64,000 nt of DNA from NCBI RefSeq assembly GCF_963678635.1, contig NC_087071.1, positions 33,222,141 through 33,286,140 on the forward strand, written 5' to 3'. This stretch comes from Symsagittifera roscoffensis. Lineage: Eukaryota; Xenacoelomorpha; Acoela; Convolutidae. Positions 20,838 to 32,168 of the stretch are shown here, one piece after another (position 1 is the first letter of the stretch; each line of letters starts with the position of its first letter). The translations under genes and the position numbers were made by a program. A model generated the notes under the pieces. It saw only the letters and a list, made by a program, of their open reading frames with translations. It was not told the origin of the DNA and did no database searches.

Positions 20838-23800
20838 CATGTTTGATCAAAAATTATACTCACATTCCGTAAAGTTTTAATGGCCGTGAATTAACCAGCC
20901 GGTCCTTCCGATGGTGTTTTTTGATCATTAAAAAGAGTCAAGTTCAATTATTGTTTAAGAATGTTGAGAAGCGGTAGAGCTCTTAAAGTTTTTTCGGAAA
21001 AAATTTTAGGCTAGTGATGATATGTACATCGGTTTTTAAATGTTTTTTTAAAAAAAAAATCGAATACTTCTTAAAAAACCAAAAAGCTCAATTTTCAGCT
21101 CAACTCTTTGTTTTGAAATACATATTTTTAGATGCTCTATTCGAAAAACCATGTGAGATGTGTTTTCCGTGTAATTTTTCCGGATTTATATCAACATCAC
21201 CGTTAACATCAGTTTCTTTGCCCTGCGATGATTTTCCAAGCAAATGTTTTTCTATGATCAATTTGGCACCTGCTATAAATCGTTCCCCGATGCGATCAAT
21301 CTCATTGATGTCGTCTCCTGAAATATGTTGCTCTGGTTAAAAAAGAATTTCAACACCGCTTAAACATTGCACAAGTAGGTGTCATAATCTAGTACTTCAT
21401 GACCAGTACTTCATGACTTCATTATTATTTCTAACAGCCAACATATTTTTTGGTTAACGATAAAAAATTCGAAGAAAAAACAATTTGTTAAACTATGATG
21501 AAGATCCAAAAAATTTCCAATTTTTTGTAAATCTTTCCCCTCAATGTCATGTAAGAATGTTTCTTATTTAATAACGCATTATTTGAACCGATAAGCTTGC
21601 ATAAGGAGAAAACTGGTAAATAATAAATCATAATCATACTAATTTGGCATTTTTCGAGCACCCGTCATCTTGGGATGAAATTATTTCAACTGAAATTTTT
21701 TTTTTGCTCCGACTTTCGAAGAATATTTGCGCTCCAGACAAAGATTTTGCTGCATACAAACTTTGTTTTGCTTTAAATAGCGTTTTTTGACCGTATTATT
21801 CTACCATTCGAAAAGTATTGCTTTTCTGAGCTCAAATCAAAAATTAATTTTTCACCTGATGATTTTTTGTGAAAAAATGGGGGTGAAAAAAGATGGCCAA
21901 TTTGGGACCAGTAAAGCGCGATATATTGTGCTATCAGCGCCCGAGGAGACTTAATCCGTAAAAAAATCATTTCAATTCGAGGCATGCTATTTGGTGTACT
22001 TTATACTTTGTTATATGCAACAAATATTATTTTGTACATTACATTGCGTGTGGGGGATGATTTTCAAAATATCTATAAAACTTTTTTTAAATGCACTAAA
22101 ATCCGTTTTTTTTAAGTGAAAACTAACCCATAGACTTTTAAAAAGTCTTTCAAACTGCGAAACTGAAAACTCTAACACTGTCTTAAGACGAACTAATATT
22201 TCGTCAATTTCTTCGAAAAATAAAAACAAATCTTTAATGACAAGAATAAAGATAAAAATTTGAGTACTACTACAGCCAAAATATTGACCGTTTACTGGCA
22301 TTTGTACGCATGGCAATGTTTTTGGTTTTCTGGCTCTAATAACATAAGAAGCCTCTGCTGAATCATGGAAAAAGTTTTTCGACCAAGAATTCGGACAAAA
22401 TTTAGCTTAAGCTATTAAAAACTCATGCTGTGTTCTAAATTAATCGAATTTTGATTCCCTGTTTGGCGCGAAATCGGAAATTGAATATGAATTTTGCTCA
22501 TTTTAGTTGATACGTTTCAACTCAAGCTATAGGCAAATCAATTCATCAATATTGTTTTACAAAAAATTTAATCATTTTTTTAAAACTAACACTGATCCAT
22601 AAGCCTTCAAAGACAGATGGATGATTCCAATTGCCTTTTAAGGCCTATGGAGCAGTGGTCTCTTTAAAAAAATTATTATAGCGGATTTCAGAAAGGTTAA
22701 GCGAACGCCTCATCTTCCCTTCCTCCTCCCCCTGTTTGAGACCTCATCTTTTGGCTGAATAACCACTAAAATTTTTCTAAAGGCGCCTTCCTCGAGAGCG
22801 CGCGCCAGAAAAAACACTTTTTTGTCAACGTTTTTCGAAATGTGCTTATGAATTTTCAAAAAAAGCCATTTGGCCTGCTTTTTAAAAATTAGCCTATTGC
22901 GCAAAAGTAAGGCTAACCCAGTGTTTTTTTGTGCTTTGTGAAAGCTTGGAAGATCAATTCGGTCAGCATAAAAGAATTGTCGACAAAAAATACCGCCCCC
23001 CACCTCGAGACAACTCTGATCCGCCCCTGGCTGGAACATTAAAAGCTTTGCCCTGATATGAGCAGTTTTTATTAATATATAATTTTCGAACGAATCAAGT
23101 TCCGTAAATGAAAAACTATCGTACGAGCATTCTACCCTCTCAAACCGTCCAGTAGAAATTTCGAAAAAAAATTCATTGAGTTGTCAATTTTGCCTCAAAA
23201 ACAAACATCCAACCAACCAACTGAAAAAAAAAGCGAGGAATAAGGACAGTAAAAAAGTACTCAAGGAACTTGATGGCCAGATTTTTTTGTATTTCTATTT
23301 TTGGATACAAAACTACCGGGTGGAAAAAGCGAGCATATCTCATCAGTGCTTATAAAATCATCTCTGAAAACTGAGAAACATTTTACAATGAACGTTATAA
23401 CCTTTTCCAGTCAAAAAAGCAGGAAATTTGTAACTTATTTGAAATTAGCGATTTTCATCTTAACGACAGAAGCCAATTTGGTCAAAAAGTCTGACTGACT
23501 TTTTGGGAAAAGGCGGATATAGGATTTTCTCGAGAAGGGGACGAATTTGAAAAAATTTTATGAAAATGTCAACTTTTTTCTTAAGCCGACCAAATTGAGT
23601 TTCCGAGTGGTGCAATAACAAGAGAAGACCGTATTTGTCATTTCTTTGCCGCAGACAGATTGAAGAAAAGAGCCAAAAAAGCCGTTTTTCAGCACTTTTT
23701 GGAAAATTTTGACAGAAAACTGCCCAAAAACGTACCAAAGGGGGGACACTTTGGGTTGACAGGGGTTCGAAACACTGAAATAAAGGAGCGTTCCCCTATA

Positions 23801-24160
23801 TCCATCCCTTTCTCGGAGCAATTTTCAAATGAATATCACGGCATCTTTAAATATAGTCGTACTTATTTTTATTTTTAACCTAGGGCTTTTTTAGGCGTGC
23901 GTTAAACAGGGTAAACCTTTTTCCTGACAAAAATCTTCTTTAACGGCTACAAAAGCCATAATTAGTTAGCATTTAAGTTATTAAATTTACTTAATTGTAA
24001 AAAAAAATCTTTATTTCTTGACTTGAAATACTCTGTATATAATATAAATTTTTGGTCAAAAATTTTTTATTGTGTGTTTAAATAAAGCAAGGGTTTTCGA
24101 AAAATTTTTAAATTTTCATCTTAGTGATCAAAATTAATTAATTCTAGACTATTAAGGGCT
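20838..24160. other. AT-rich non-coding stretch (likely intron of the SecA-like locus)
   Basis: I see no convincing gene. The longest frames (e.g. 22710-23039 minus) have no motif and random-looking composition. The stretch contains two copies of a dispersed terminal-type repeat (22989-23030 and, inverted, 23512-23550). No splice-bounded coding block is recognisable on either strand. Confidence 0.5.
22989..23030 (+). repeat. Dispersed repeat end, CTCGAGA...GATCCGCCCCTG type
   Basis: CCCACCTCGAGACAACTCTG then ATCCGCCCCTG. Related copies lie at 23512-23550 (inverted) and 25585-25627 (same strand). Together they look like ends of a DNA-transposon or MITE family. Confidence 0.4.
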
Positions 24161-24161
24161 A

Positions 24162-24248
24162 GAAAAAAAATCAAAATCTATAGATGGGGACCCAACGCCC
24201 GACCTACCATGGGATTGACAGTGGTGCGAACCGCTAGGTCATATGATC
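24162..24248 (-). repeat. tRNA-derived SINE-like fragment
   Basis: On the minus strand the piece reads ACCTAGCGGTTCGCACC (A-box-like), a short anticodon-arm-like stretch around CCCATGG, then GGTCGGGCGTTGGGTCCCC (B-box-like). A run of eight T follows, as at a pol III stop. It does not fold into a full cloverleaf, so it is a SINE head or tRNA relic rather than a working tRNA. Confidence 0.5.
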
Positions 24249-24603
24249 TTATTCTTTCGAATAATTTTAGAAATCTAATGCAAAGCAACACTTGTTATAA
24301 CAAGTGTTAAATTTCATCGTATTGCTACGGCTGTTGTGTAAACTTCAAGCATGTTTTTTCCAGAAATTGTTTATTTTTAAAGTAAGAAAAGAATTAGATA
24401 ATTTCTGTACAGAAAAAAACAAGAAAGTTTGGCTAGATAATCTAGATAACATTTCTATCTAGAAAAACAGCCTCTGTTGAGTACGGGTAGAGTTACGAAA
24501 ATTATTAAGGGCAAGAAATTGGAAAAACATGTTAGTTTAAACTATTTAAACTGTTAGAAAAACAATTTTTTAATCAACGATAATTCATAAAAATTTCACA
24601 AAC

Positions 24604-25315
24604 CTGTAATACCAGTCAATTTTGTAGGTTTTTGTCGGGGAGTATTTCTCCGCTGCCGATAATCTTTAGGGCTCTCTGGAGTTTCACTGTGCTCCGATTC
24701 GCTGTCTTTGCTTGACTCCACTAAAGGTGTGAACGAAAATCAGTTCGATATTTGTTCCAGACTTTTCAGCACTAAATTGTCGCAGAAAAATTGAAAGTCG
24801 ACAGCCTTTGAAGGACTTTCATTCGCATTGGGTTTGACGCTGACAATGTTTTCAATGTCTTGTCGAATCTGTATGGTACAATCTTGTTTGTATCTTTCAA
24901 AAGCAATACGCTGAAATTGCAGCAGCCTTTCTTGTGTATTATCTGGTGGTAAATTGTAGTGCAACAGCGTAGATGTATGTTTAATGCAATCATGTAAAAA
25001 TTCTTTCTGAACTGGCGATGACTTTGTGATAAGTTCTTTTTCTATAACAGTAAGCAATTTATCTACATTTGCCAAAAACTTTTTTCTCTCTTTACGGTTC
25101 TGAAATGAGAGTTTATTAAAGCTTTCCTGTTGCATTAATTTGTTCAGTGTTTTTGAATGGTTCTTGCTGGGAAAGCTAGATTCACGAAGAAGATATTTGA
25201 AAAACTTTAACGCCTTTTTCGTATCACTTTCCTCAATTGGCTCGTTAGCAGTGTCTGTTTCTTCACCACTGTCTGTTTCTGCCAATTCAGTTGACGGTTC
25301 TTGGTGTCGTAACAT
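24604..25315 (-). CDS. Candidate exon(s) upstream of the SecA exon; charged protein segment
   Basis: From an ATG at 25315 a 191-codon frame runs to a TGA at 24740-24742. It starts acidic (TELAETDSGEETDTANEPIE) and becomes helical. After the TGA the same frame is open for about 45 more codons (ESSKDSESEHSETPESPKDY, then a basic patch) to a good donor ACAG|GTTTGTG at 24604. An acceptor-like TTCACACCTTTAG before 24720 suggests that 24604-24720 may be a separate exon. The donor leaves phase 1, exactly what the acceptor at 6432 needs, so this block probably belongs to the SecA-like gene. No domain is recognised. The TGA is either intronic or a nonsense mutation. Confidence 0.5.
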
Positions 25316-25319
25316 GTTG

Positions 25320-27600
25320 TACCTCCCCCCAAAAAACCCACATTTTCTTCAGAAACCAAAAACTGAAAAAATACTCCTCAGATATTAATTGAAAAAAAAA
25401 CTCTGAGTAGACTGATCTGCTTGGAGTTAAAAATATTCTAATTCAAATTTTATAAAAAATCTTTTATAGCAGGGTCTTTTTAACTAAAACAGGGTCTTTT
25501 TAGCGCTTTGGGAGAGCTCGAAAAATTAATATGCTCGACCTAAAGAAAAAATAAGCTCGACAAATTTTACGAAAACTTTTTTTAAAAATCCGCTCCCCCC
25601 TCGAGAAAATCCTAGATCCGCCCCTGCTTCAAATATTAAAAACAATAATCATAAAAAATATCATTGCTTTAAGCGTCGCTCATAAGTTGTGAAAGAAGTC
25701 TTGAAAAAAGTTTGCTCCTTCAATTTTTTTTTTTCAATTTGATTACTTTCTAAATGAAAGAGATGTAAAATTTTTGTTTTCAAAAACCCCAAATACCCTA
25801 AAAAAACTAAATTTGGCATGGTTGTTAAAAATAATCATAATGCTAAGCATAAAAAACCATAATAGTTATTGTAAAAAAAGGAAAAAATTTTAATACAAAT
25901 TATCATATTAATCATAATACTGGAAATCGTACTCATGATTTTAGTTAAAACAAAACAAATCAACCAAATATCATAATAATCAAAAAAGTAATCAAAATAA
26001 AATCATAATAACCAAATTATAAAAGTCATAACAGTCTTTCTTTTATATTGATATTATTTTTTGGATATCCGGAAAATTTTCACCATCCCGAACTGACATT
26101 CATACAAGATAAGCGTCTCTCATACAATTTCATGTATGGAGTTTATGGAAAAGATCCTATCAAAGCAGAAAATTGTATGATAGGCTTTTTTCAATTGAAA
26201 GTTTTATCTCGAAAGTTATCTTAAATTGGTTCAAAACTCAAACCAAACAAACTAGTGATAGTTTTGATTACATGAAATCAACTGTGGGATCAAAATCAGA
26301 AGTTTTTGAACAAAACAATTTTATCATATGAGTTCACTTATGAAAAATGTATAGGTTGAATTATCCATAGAAATAGAATATTTTAAGATCTTTATTTGGT
26401 TGAAATTTTGCTTCCGTGCTCAAATATACATTTTAGGAAACAAATATTTCCATGCAAGAACATATAATATGTATCTATAACCTAGTCCAGATTGATTTTT
26501 TCCTCCAAAAAATCCAAAAATCACAAGCAACAATTTTTTTATAGACACAATTTTTTTTGTTTTCAAATGCTAAGATAAAAATCAATTTGTAGAAAAACAG
26601 GCCTCTTTTCTCACTCACCAAAATTTTTGAAGAAAAGTTTTCTAGCTATTATTAAAAAATAAAATTGTGGTAAATAGTTCTGTGTGAAAATGTTAATATT
26701 ATTTTGGGTGTCTAATAACAGCAAATGCGTGGTATCTGCCAGTTAAATTTGGGTTTTCTTGTAACCGAAAATTCTCGGTTGGAATACAAAACTTCAAAAA
26801 AGGATATTTTTTTTATTGACGGAAAAAAAGCTTATCATACATTTTCATAGTATGGAAAAAAATTGCATTACAAACTAATGGTACGAAAATTTGTTTTTGC
26901 TTTGTTAATAAACTTTTTTGAGATAATAAGTATAGCACAAAGCTTGTTATTTATTTGCAGAATGTGGCAAAATATGCGTATAAAAAGTTTCGTAGTGTGA
27001 AAAATAACTTCGTTTTTTTTTCATACAATTGTTTAGTCCATAAAATTTTATGAAACTGTATGATGGTACAAATATTGATTGCCAATCTCCTATTAACGCG
27101 TAGCAGATGCGACGATTGATTACGTCAGAATTTTCAAATCATGGATGAAATTAGACAAGCTAAGTTATTCAAATAACGTTTACTACAGGTTTAACAACCT
27201 TTGTAATTGCTATGGCGTGTGAACATGAATATTTACCAAAACTTTCAAAAAACCTCCAAAATTTTGCAGCATTGCGAGCAGGTTTGTTGTCGTTGCACGG
27301 GAATAAAATGCTCGCTAATAAAGATCATTTCGAAACCAAAAAATTGTGTTTTTCAGTATCGACTTTAAAGTTTTCGTTGTGGAGTTTTAAGTACAAAACA
27401 CCATCCTAAATTGGTAAAATTGGCAATTCCTGAACCCCCAAAAATTTTTAGGTTTGAAGTTTCAGTTCAACAATCAATCTTCTCTTCAATCAACATCTTT
27501 TCCGTCAGAAACAAGAATTTTTTGCAGAAAATTACAACGAGCACAAAAACATTGTAACACTCCTATTGGAAGGAAAGAATTGAAAAAATTGGCTCTAACC
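25320..27600. other. AT-rich non-coding stretch (likely intron)
   Basis: No supported gene is present. The stretch includes several copies, both orientations, of an ATCATACAATTT-type motif (about 26090-26190, 26820-26870, 27020-27065). Two of these (26130 and 26170) face each other and could form a hairpin. Runs of TAATCATAAT-type sequence fill 25800-26030. Confidence 0.45.
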
Positions 27601-27605
27601 TATAC

Positions 27606-29906
27606 AGTGTTTTGGTATTCGACTTTTTTAAACGGAGGTACACCAATAAAGTTTTTGTCTTCGAGCTTTTTTCGTTTTTTCGGAACAGTGAAACTGATTT
27701 TTTGTTTCACTTCTTCAGCTCCGACACTTTGAATACGATGTGTTTTGGTTACTTCGTTTTCCTGTACATGCTCTTCAGCTTTAACTTCTTCTTTCTGTTC
27801 TTGTTGAAACAATGCTCCAATTTTTACATGTGGGCTCTTTTTCATGGCTTGTTTCATTTCTTGGTTTATTTCGTTTCTGACAATCAGTCTTTTACGAACT
27901 TTCTGGCGTTTGTTGGATCGTTGTATAGCTTTTTTTCCATGTTCTTTGTAGAAATCCGCTAGCGGCCATTTTCCAACTTCTTGAATTCCAAAGTACTTTT
28001 TGGATTTTCCAGACCAAACTCTCCTTTTGGTCTCGTTGAGGTCATCATAAAGTTCCAGAACTCCAAAGTATACAAACTGCTCTCTATTAGCTTCCACGCG
28101 TCCGCAGTCCGCGCCTTTATTTCCATTTCGGCCTCCATTTCCAGGCTTTCCGGGAAATCCGTCTTTGCCGTCTTTTCCTGGGAATGCTTCAATCTTTTTC
28201 ATTAGTTCTTCCTTTCCTATACAGTTTGATGATTTTAAGCCACAAATTTCGACTATTCCAGGGTACCCGCCTTCTCCTTTAGCGCCAGCAGCACCGGCAT
28301 TTCCGCCCTGTGAACCATCAGTGCCTGGCAAACCTTTGACAAGGACCAAGGTTCGAAACCACAGGTTTCCCCGGTACCGATAGTGAATTAACGTTGTCTT
28401 CATGCTTTCGTATTTGCCTTGAAAATACAAATCGCTTTTCGTACCAAAAAAATAACTACTATCGTCATATTCAATTTCGAATGGTTTTAGATTTGACGCC
28501 AATTTTTTCACGTCATCGATATACTCTAGTTTTCCAAATTTTGATAAAAAATCGTTCTGTGATTTGCAGTTCAATGATTTGCCATCTTTACCAGATTTTC
28601 CGTCGCGACCATTGCCGCCATTCTGACCGTCACCCCCATTTCCCCCATTAGATATAATTTTCAAGTTGCTTGCCCCTTCTATTTCGTCACAGCAAATAGT
28701 CACATTACCCCCACTCATCCCATGGTAACCGTGGACACCCTCTGCTCCCGAAGCCCCGGGGTTTGCTCCATCTTCGGCTTTTTCTGGGTTGCAGGCGTTA
28801 GAAGCATCAATGCCGGAGACATCTAAAACTGTTTCTGGATGCAAAATTTTGATTTTGGGACTAGATACAGTAAAGTTTGCGCCGATACCGGAGAAGTCAC
28901 TGTCAACAACGAAAAGATTCGTGGCATAAACGCGCGTTTCGGTAAGCGTGACATCTATTTTCTGCATCTCTTGTTTTAGTCGATTGATGTTTATTCCGCA
29001 GCAGTTCACTTTGAGAACCTTGTGATCTTTGTCAGTTGCATTGTCAAGTATTTCAATTTCTGGCGGGCTACGATACTCATTCATTAGTGGTTCCAGTAGA
29101 TTTCTCTGGAAAGATGTTCGGAATTGATCTGAGTTTTCAACTAGAAGTTTGTGCATTTTTGATCTCAGCGCATTGTGGCTTTGTGTTTCCGCAGAACTTG
29201 CGCAAGGAGACGTTATGGACTTGATGTTTTTGATAAGATCTGAAATTGTCGGACTGTTTTGTATGAGAGGAATTTCGGAGATACTGTTTGCGTTGAGCTC
29301 TGTCAGGAGACAATTTACATGGCTTTTCAAGGCCAGCAAAAAGTCATTCTCGTGTATATTTACTACTCTGATCCGCTCATACTGATTGTTCAATGTTTTC
29401 CAAATGTCACCTAGAATTTTTCCGGGATCGAATAGTTTATCTTCAAGGCATCCTTTCATGAGAGGAATGAGCTTTTCCAGAGACGGAAAGAAATTTTCAA
29501 GTGCGTCAATTTCTTGCGTCCCATTAACAAGTTGTCCCAGTTCTTTTTTTCGAATTTTCTTGACTTCAAGTTCTAGGTTGACTAGAAATTCGGCCCATAA
29601 GGCTTCTGAGTAATGTTCGTAGAAAAATTTTTTCATTTCTTTTTTGTACTTCTCGTCTTCGTTCGTTTGAAATATCTGCAGATAATTGTTAAGCTCGCAA
29701 TAGTCCGTCCGGTTCTTGACTGATAGTCTAACCAATTCAAGGATTTTGTCTCGTTCTCGCTGAACAACTTCAGCGTTTTCTGATATGGGTTTGAAAGACA
29801 TGTAAAGTCTGAAATAGTAAGGTGTGAAATTTTTCCTTGTATGCCATTGGAGAAGCGCACTTTTGACAAATGAATGTTTGGCTTTTTGTTGTAGTAAATG
29901 ACGCAT
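27606..29906 (-). CDS. Glycine-rich, collagen-like exon, likely N-terminal part of the SecA-like protein
   Basis: About 767 codons are open on the minus strand. Possible starts are ATG at 29906, or ATG at 29801 just after a strong acceptor (CCTTACTATTTCAG, exon from 29808). Residues 1-330 are helical and charged. Three glycine-rich Gly-X-Y-like blocks follow: near 28640-28770 (GGNGGDGQNGGNGRDGKSGK), 28250-28330 (GTDGSQGGNAGAAGAKGEGG) and 28090-28175 (FPGKDGKDGFPGKPGNGG), separated by beta-rich stretches. The C-terminal third is very basic (KRRVWSGKSKKY, RQKVRKRLIVR). The frame ends at TAG 27600, but a GTATAG donor lies just before it, giving phase 0. The same strand and order suggest it is the front of the same giant protein; a separate gene is possible. 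Confidence 0.6.
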
Positions 29907-32142
29907 ATTACCCAAAAAAATTAATTGTAAGCGATTTGAGTGTCTTACCTAATACCTAAGGACCAATATCATGGTGCTATATGTAAAAAAACTCGTTAAA
30001 TTTTGTGCCGATACAAACGCTTCAAAAAAAGATTCGGTTAAACAAAGATTCGCTGAATTTGTATTGTATAAACGTACAGATAAAGCTGATTGTCAATTGT
30101 ATTGACAAAATGTCAGCAAAAACTGATATGTGTACTTCTTTTTTGAAATTTAGTTTTGAATTTTGTTAATTGAACGTTTGAAATGCAAAAAATTTGAATT
30201 TAATTTTTGCGAAAATCAGTTTGCAAGGATTGATAAAAGATTACTTCAGAACCGCCTTAAGAAAGTGCTCAAAGACAAAATATTTGTGGATTCTGGATAA
30301 TATCAATCAACTTGATTTTATTTAGTGAAATATTGCGAGAGTACTGATGCCAATTGGCTGATAGGGCAAAAGATCCGCGAGAGGTTGCTAAATACACCTT
30401 GCAAAAGATGGAAAAATGGCACTTAAACTTACAAACAGCATCGTGTTACTAGCAGCATTAAACGTTTTGCCTAAAGTCTGCGGATTTCTTGAACGCAGGG
30501 GGTGATATGATTGTGTTTAACAACTACTGTGGCGTATGCGAAAATGGGTGAGCCAATGAATAGATAGGCAATGCTTTTATGCAAACAGAACTAATTAAGA
30601 GAAGTGTTCGGAGGCAGAAGGACGGAATCATCCTAGAATCTTATTGCCACGTTACAATATGATCGCGCTTCTTGAGATCACACAAAAGGATTACAGTTAG
30701 AAGTACCAGCTGAGAACGATAAGAAATAATTGTAAGAGTCAGTTTTTTACCGATCACAAGTCGTAACGTTATAGGGACAAAAATTTGCCCCAAACTGTCA
30801 AAATTGATTTTTAAATAATTTGTACAGATAGTATGCTGCATGAAAATAAATTTACGGTAGCCTAAATAGGTCCGTTATTCAAATTAGAATAGAGTTGAAC
30901 GGAATTTTACGGTGTAGAAAAATGGGTTTTAATACCTAAGAAAATGATATAAATTGCCTTAAATGGATTTTCTGATTCTTAAAATTAAATACATTTAGAT
31001 ACATTTCTCATTTCGCAGCTTAGTGGATTCCTTTTTGAATTTTGAAACTCCAAAGGTTCCCGCGGTAATCAAAAGTAAAACTAAGAAAATTTTCTTCAAA
31101 ATTCATTTTCATTGTCAACCGCTTAGGTGCATTTTGTTAGGCAAATGAACTTCTACTTGAAGAAAATGAAGAAAATTCAAATAAGAAATAATTATTTTTG
31201 ATGTAGAAAGATACCTATTAGTTATGCTCATAGTTTCCTTTATGCCGAACATCAACACACTATGAAAACTATGCATAATAATTTTGTTCCCAATTTTTTC
31301 GATTGTTAGATAGTCGAGAAAACTTGAATTTAATCTTTACAGTTTCTTAATGTAATCTTTATAGAAAAAATACAAAAAAAACACGCAAGCAAAAAACGGG
31401 ATGAAAATATTCATATTGAAATTTCATTGTTTTTAAAGTTCTTATGAAAATGCAACAAAAGAAATTAAGAAAAATGGATTTGAATCAAACTAGTGGAGCA
31501 AACCAAGTTTTTGCTATGTTATCTGTATAAATCCAATTGCAATCAATTGTTGTCACTGCGGGACTGGGCGATACTACAAAAAATGACTAGGCATACAAAA
31601 ACACTGGCCAAAAGCTGATTCAGCTCCCACAGGCCAATAACACATGGCTGTTGCTACATTTTGGCATGACTCAAAAATTGAGAAAAAAATCAGGATGGTT
31701 TGGCTGAAAACCGTTCAATATTAGATCAACTGAGGCTAAATCATCGTCAAAAACAAAAACCTAACGTAGAGATTTCAACCGTAGTCACAAAAAAAATGAA
31801 AACGGAAGAAAGCTACAAAACAATTAACCAAAAATATCACGCTATATAAAACCCGCAAAAAATTACAAAAAAAAACAAATCAAGAATAACATAAAAAGGT
31901 ATCTAATCTAACCTGAGTTTGCGTAGTTTTTGTTAGATTATCACAAACTGAAGCAAATTAAAATTGCTGTTTGAATTTACTGGAGTTTGGTTATTGATTA
32001 TACAAAAATAAAAGAAATTGTGATGTGATTTGCTAGTTTGCTGTGGTTACTCAGTGTATATGGCTTGCTTGTCATTATGGCTTGCTTGCATTAAGAAAGC
32101 ATAAGATCAAAAACTAACCACATTTATTTTTTATTGCTTTAT

Positions 32143-32168
32143 AACAAAACAAAACAAAACAAAACAAA
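32143..32168 (+). repeat. AAAAC microsatellite
   Basis: Five near-perfect AAAAC units occur in a row. Confidence 0.8.

Larger units (their letters stand above)
23512..25627. mobile_element. Possible DNA element bounded by CTCGAGA/GGCGGAT inverted ends
   Basis: The left end GGCGGATATAGGATTTTCTC (23512 on) is the inverted complement, with few mismatches over about 30 bases, of the right end near 25585-25627 (CTCGAGAAAATCCTAGATCC then GCCCCTG). No clear target duplication is visible, and the enclosed exon-like block 24604-25315 is not transposase-like. The pairing may therefore be two independent single-ended repeats. Confidence 0.25.

Noticed and set aside
22710-23039. 109-codon minus-strand frame
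   Set aside because: No motif, no start context, and its right end is the dispersed CTCGAG repeat; best explained as chance.
24162-24248. Functional tRNA gene
   Set aside because: The box-like motifs are present, but the arms do not pair into a cloverleaf and there is no acceptor stem.
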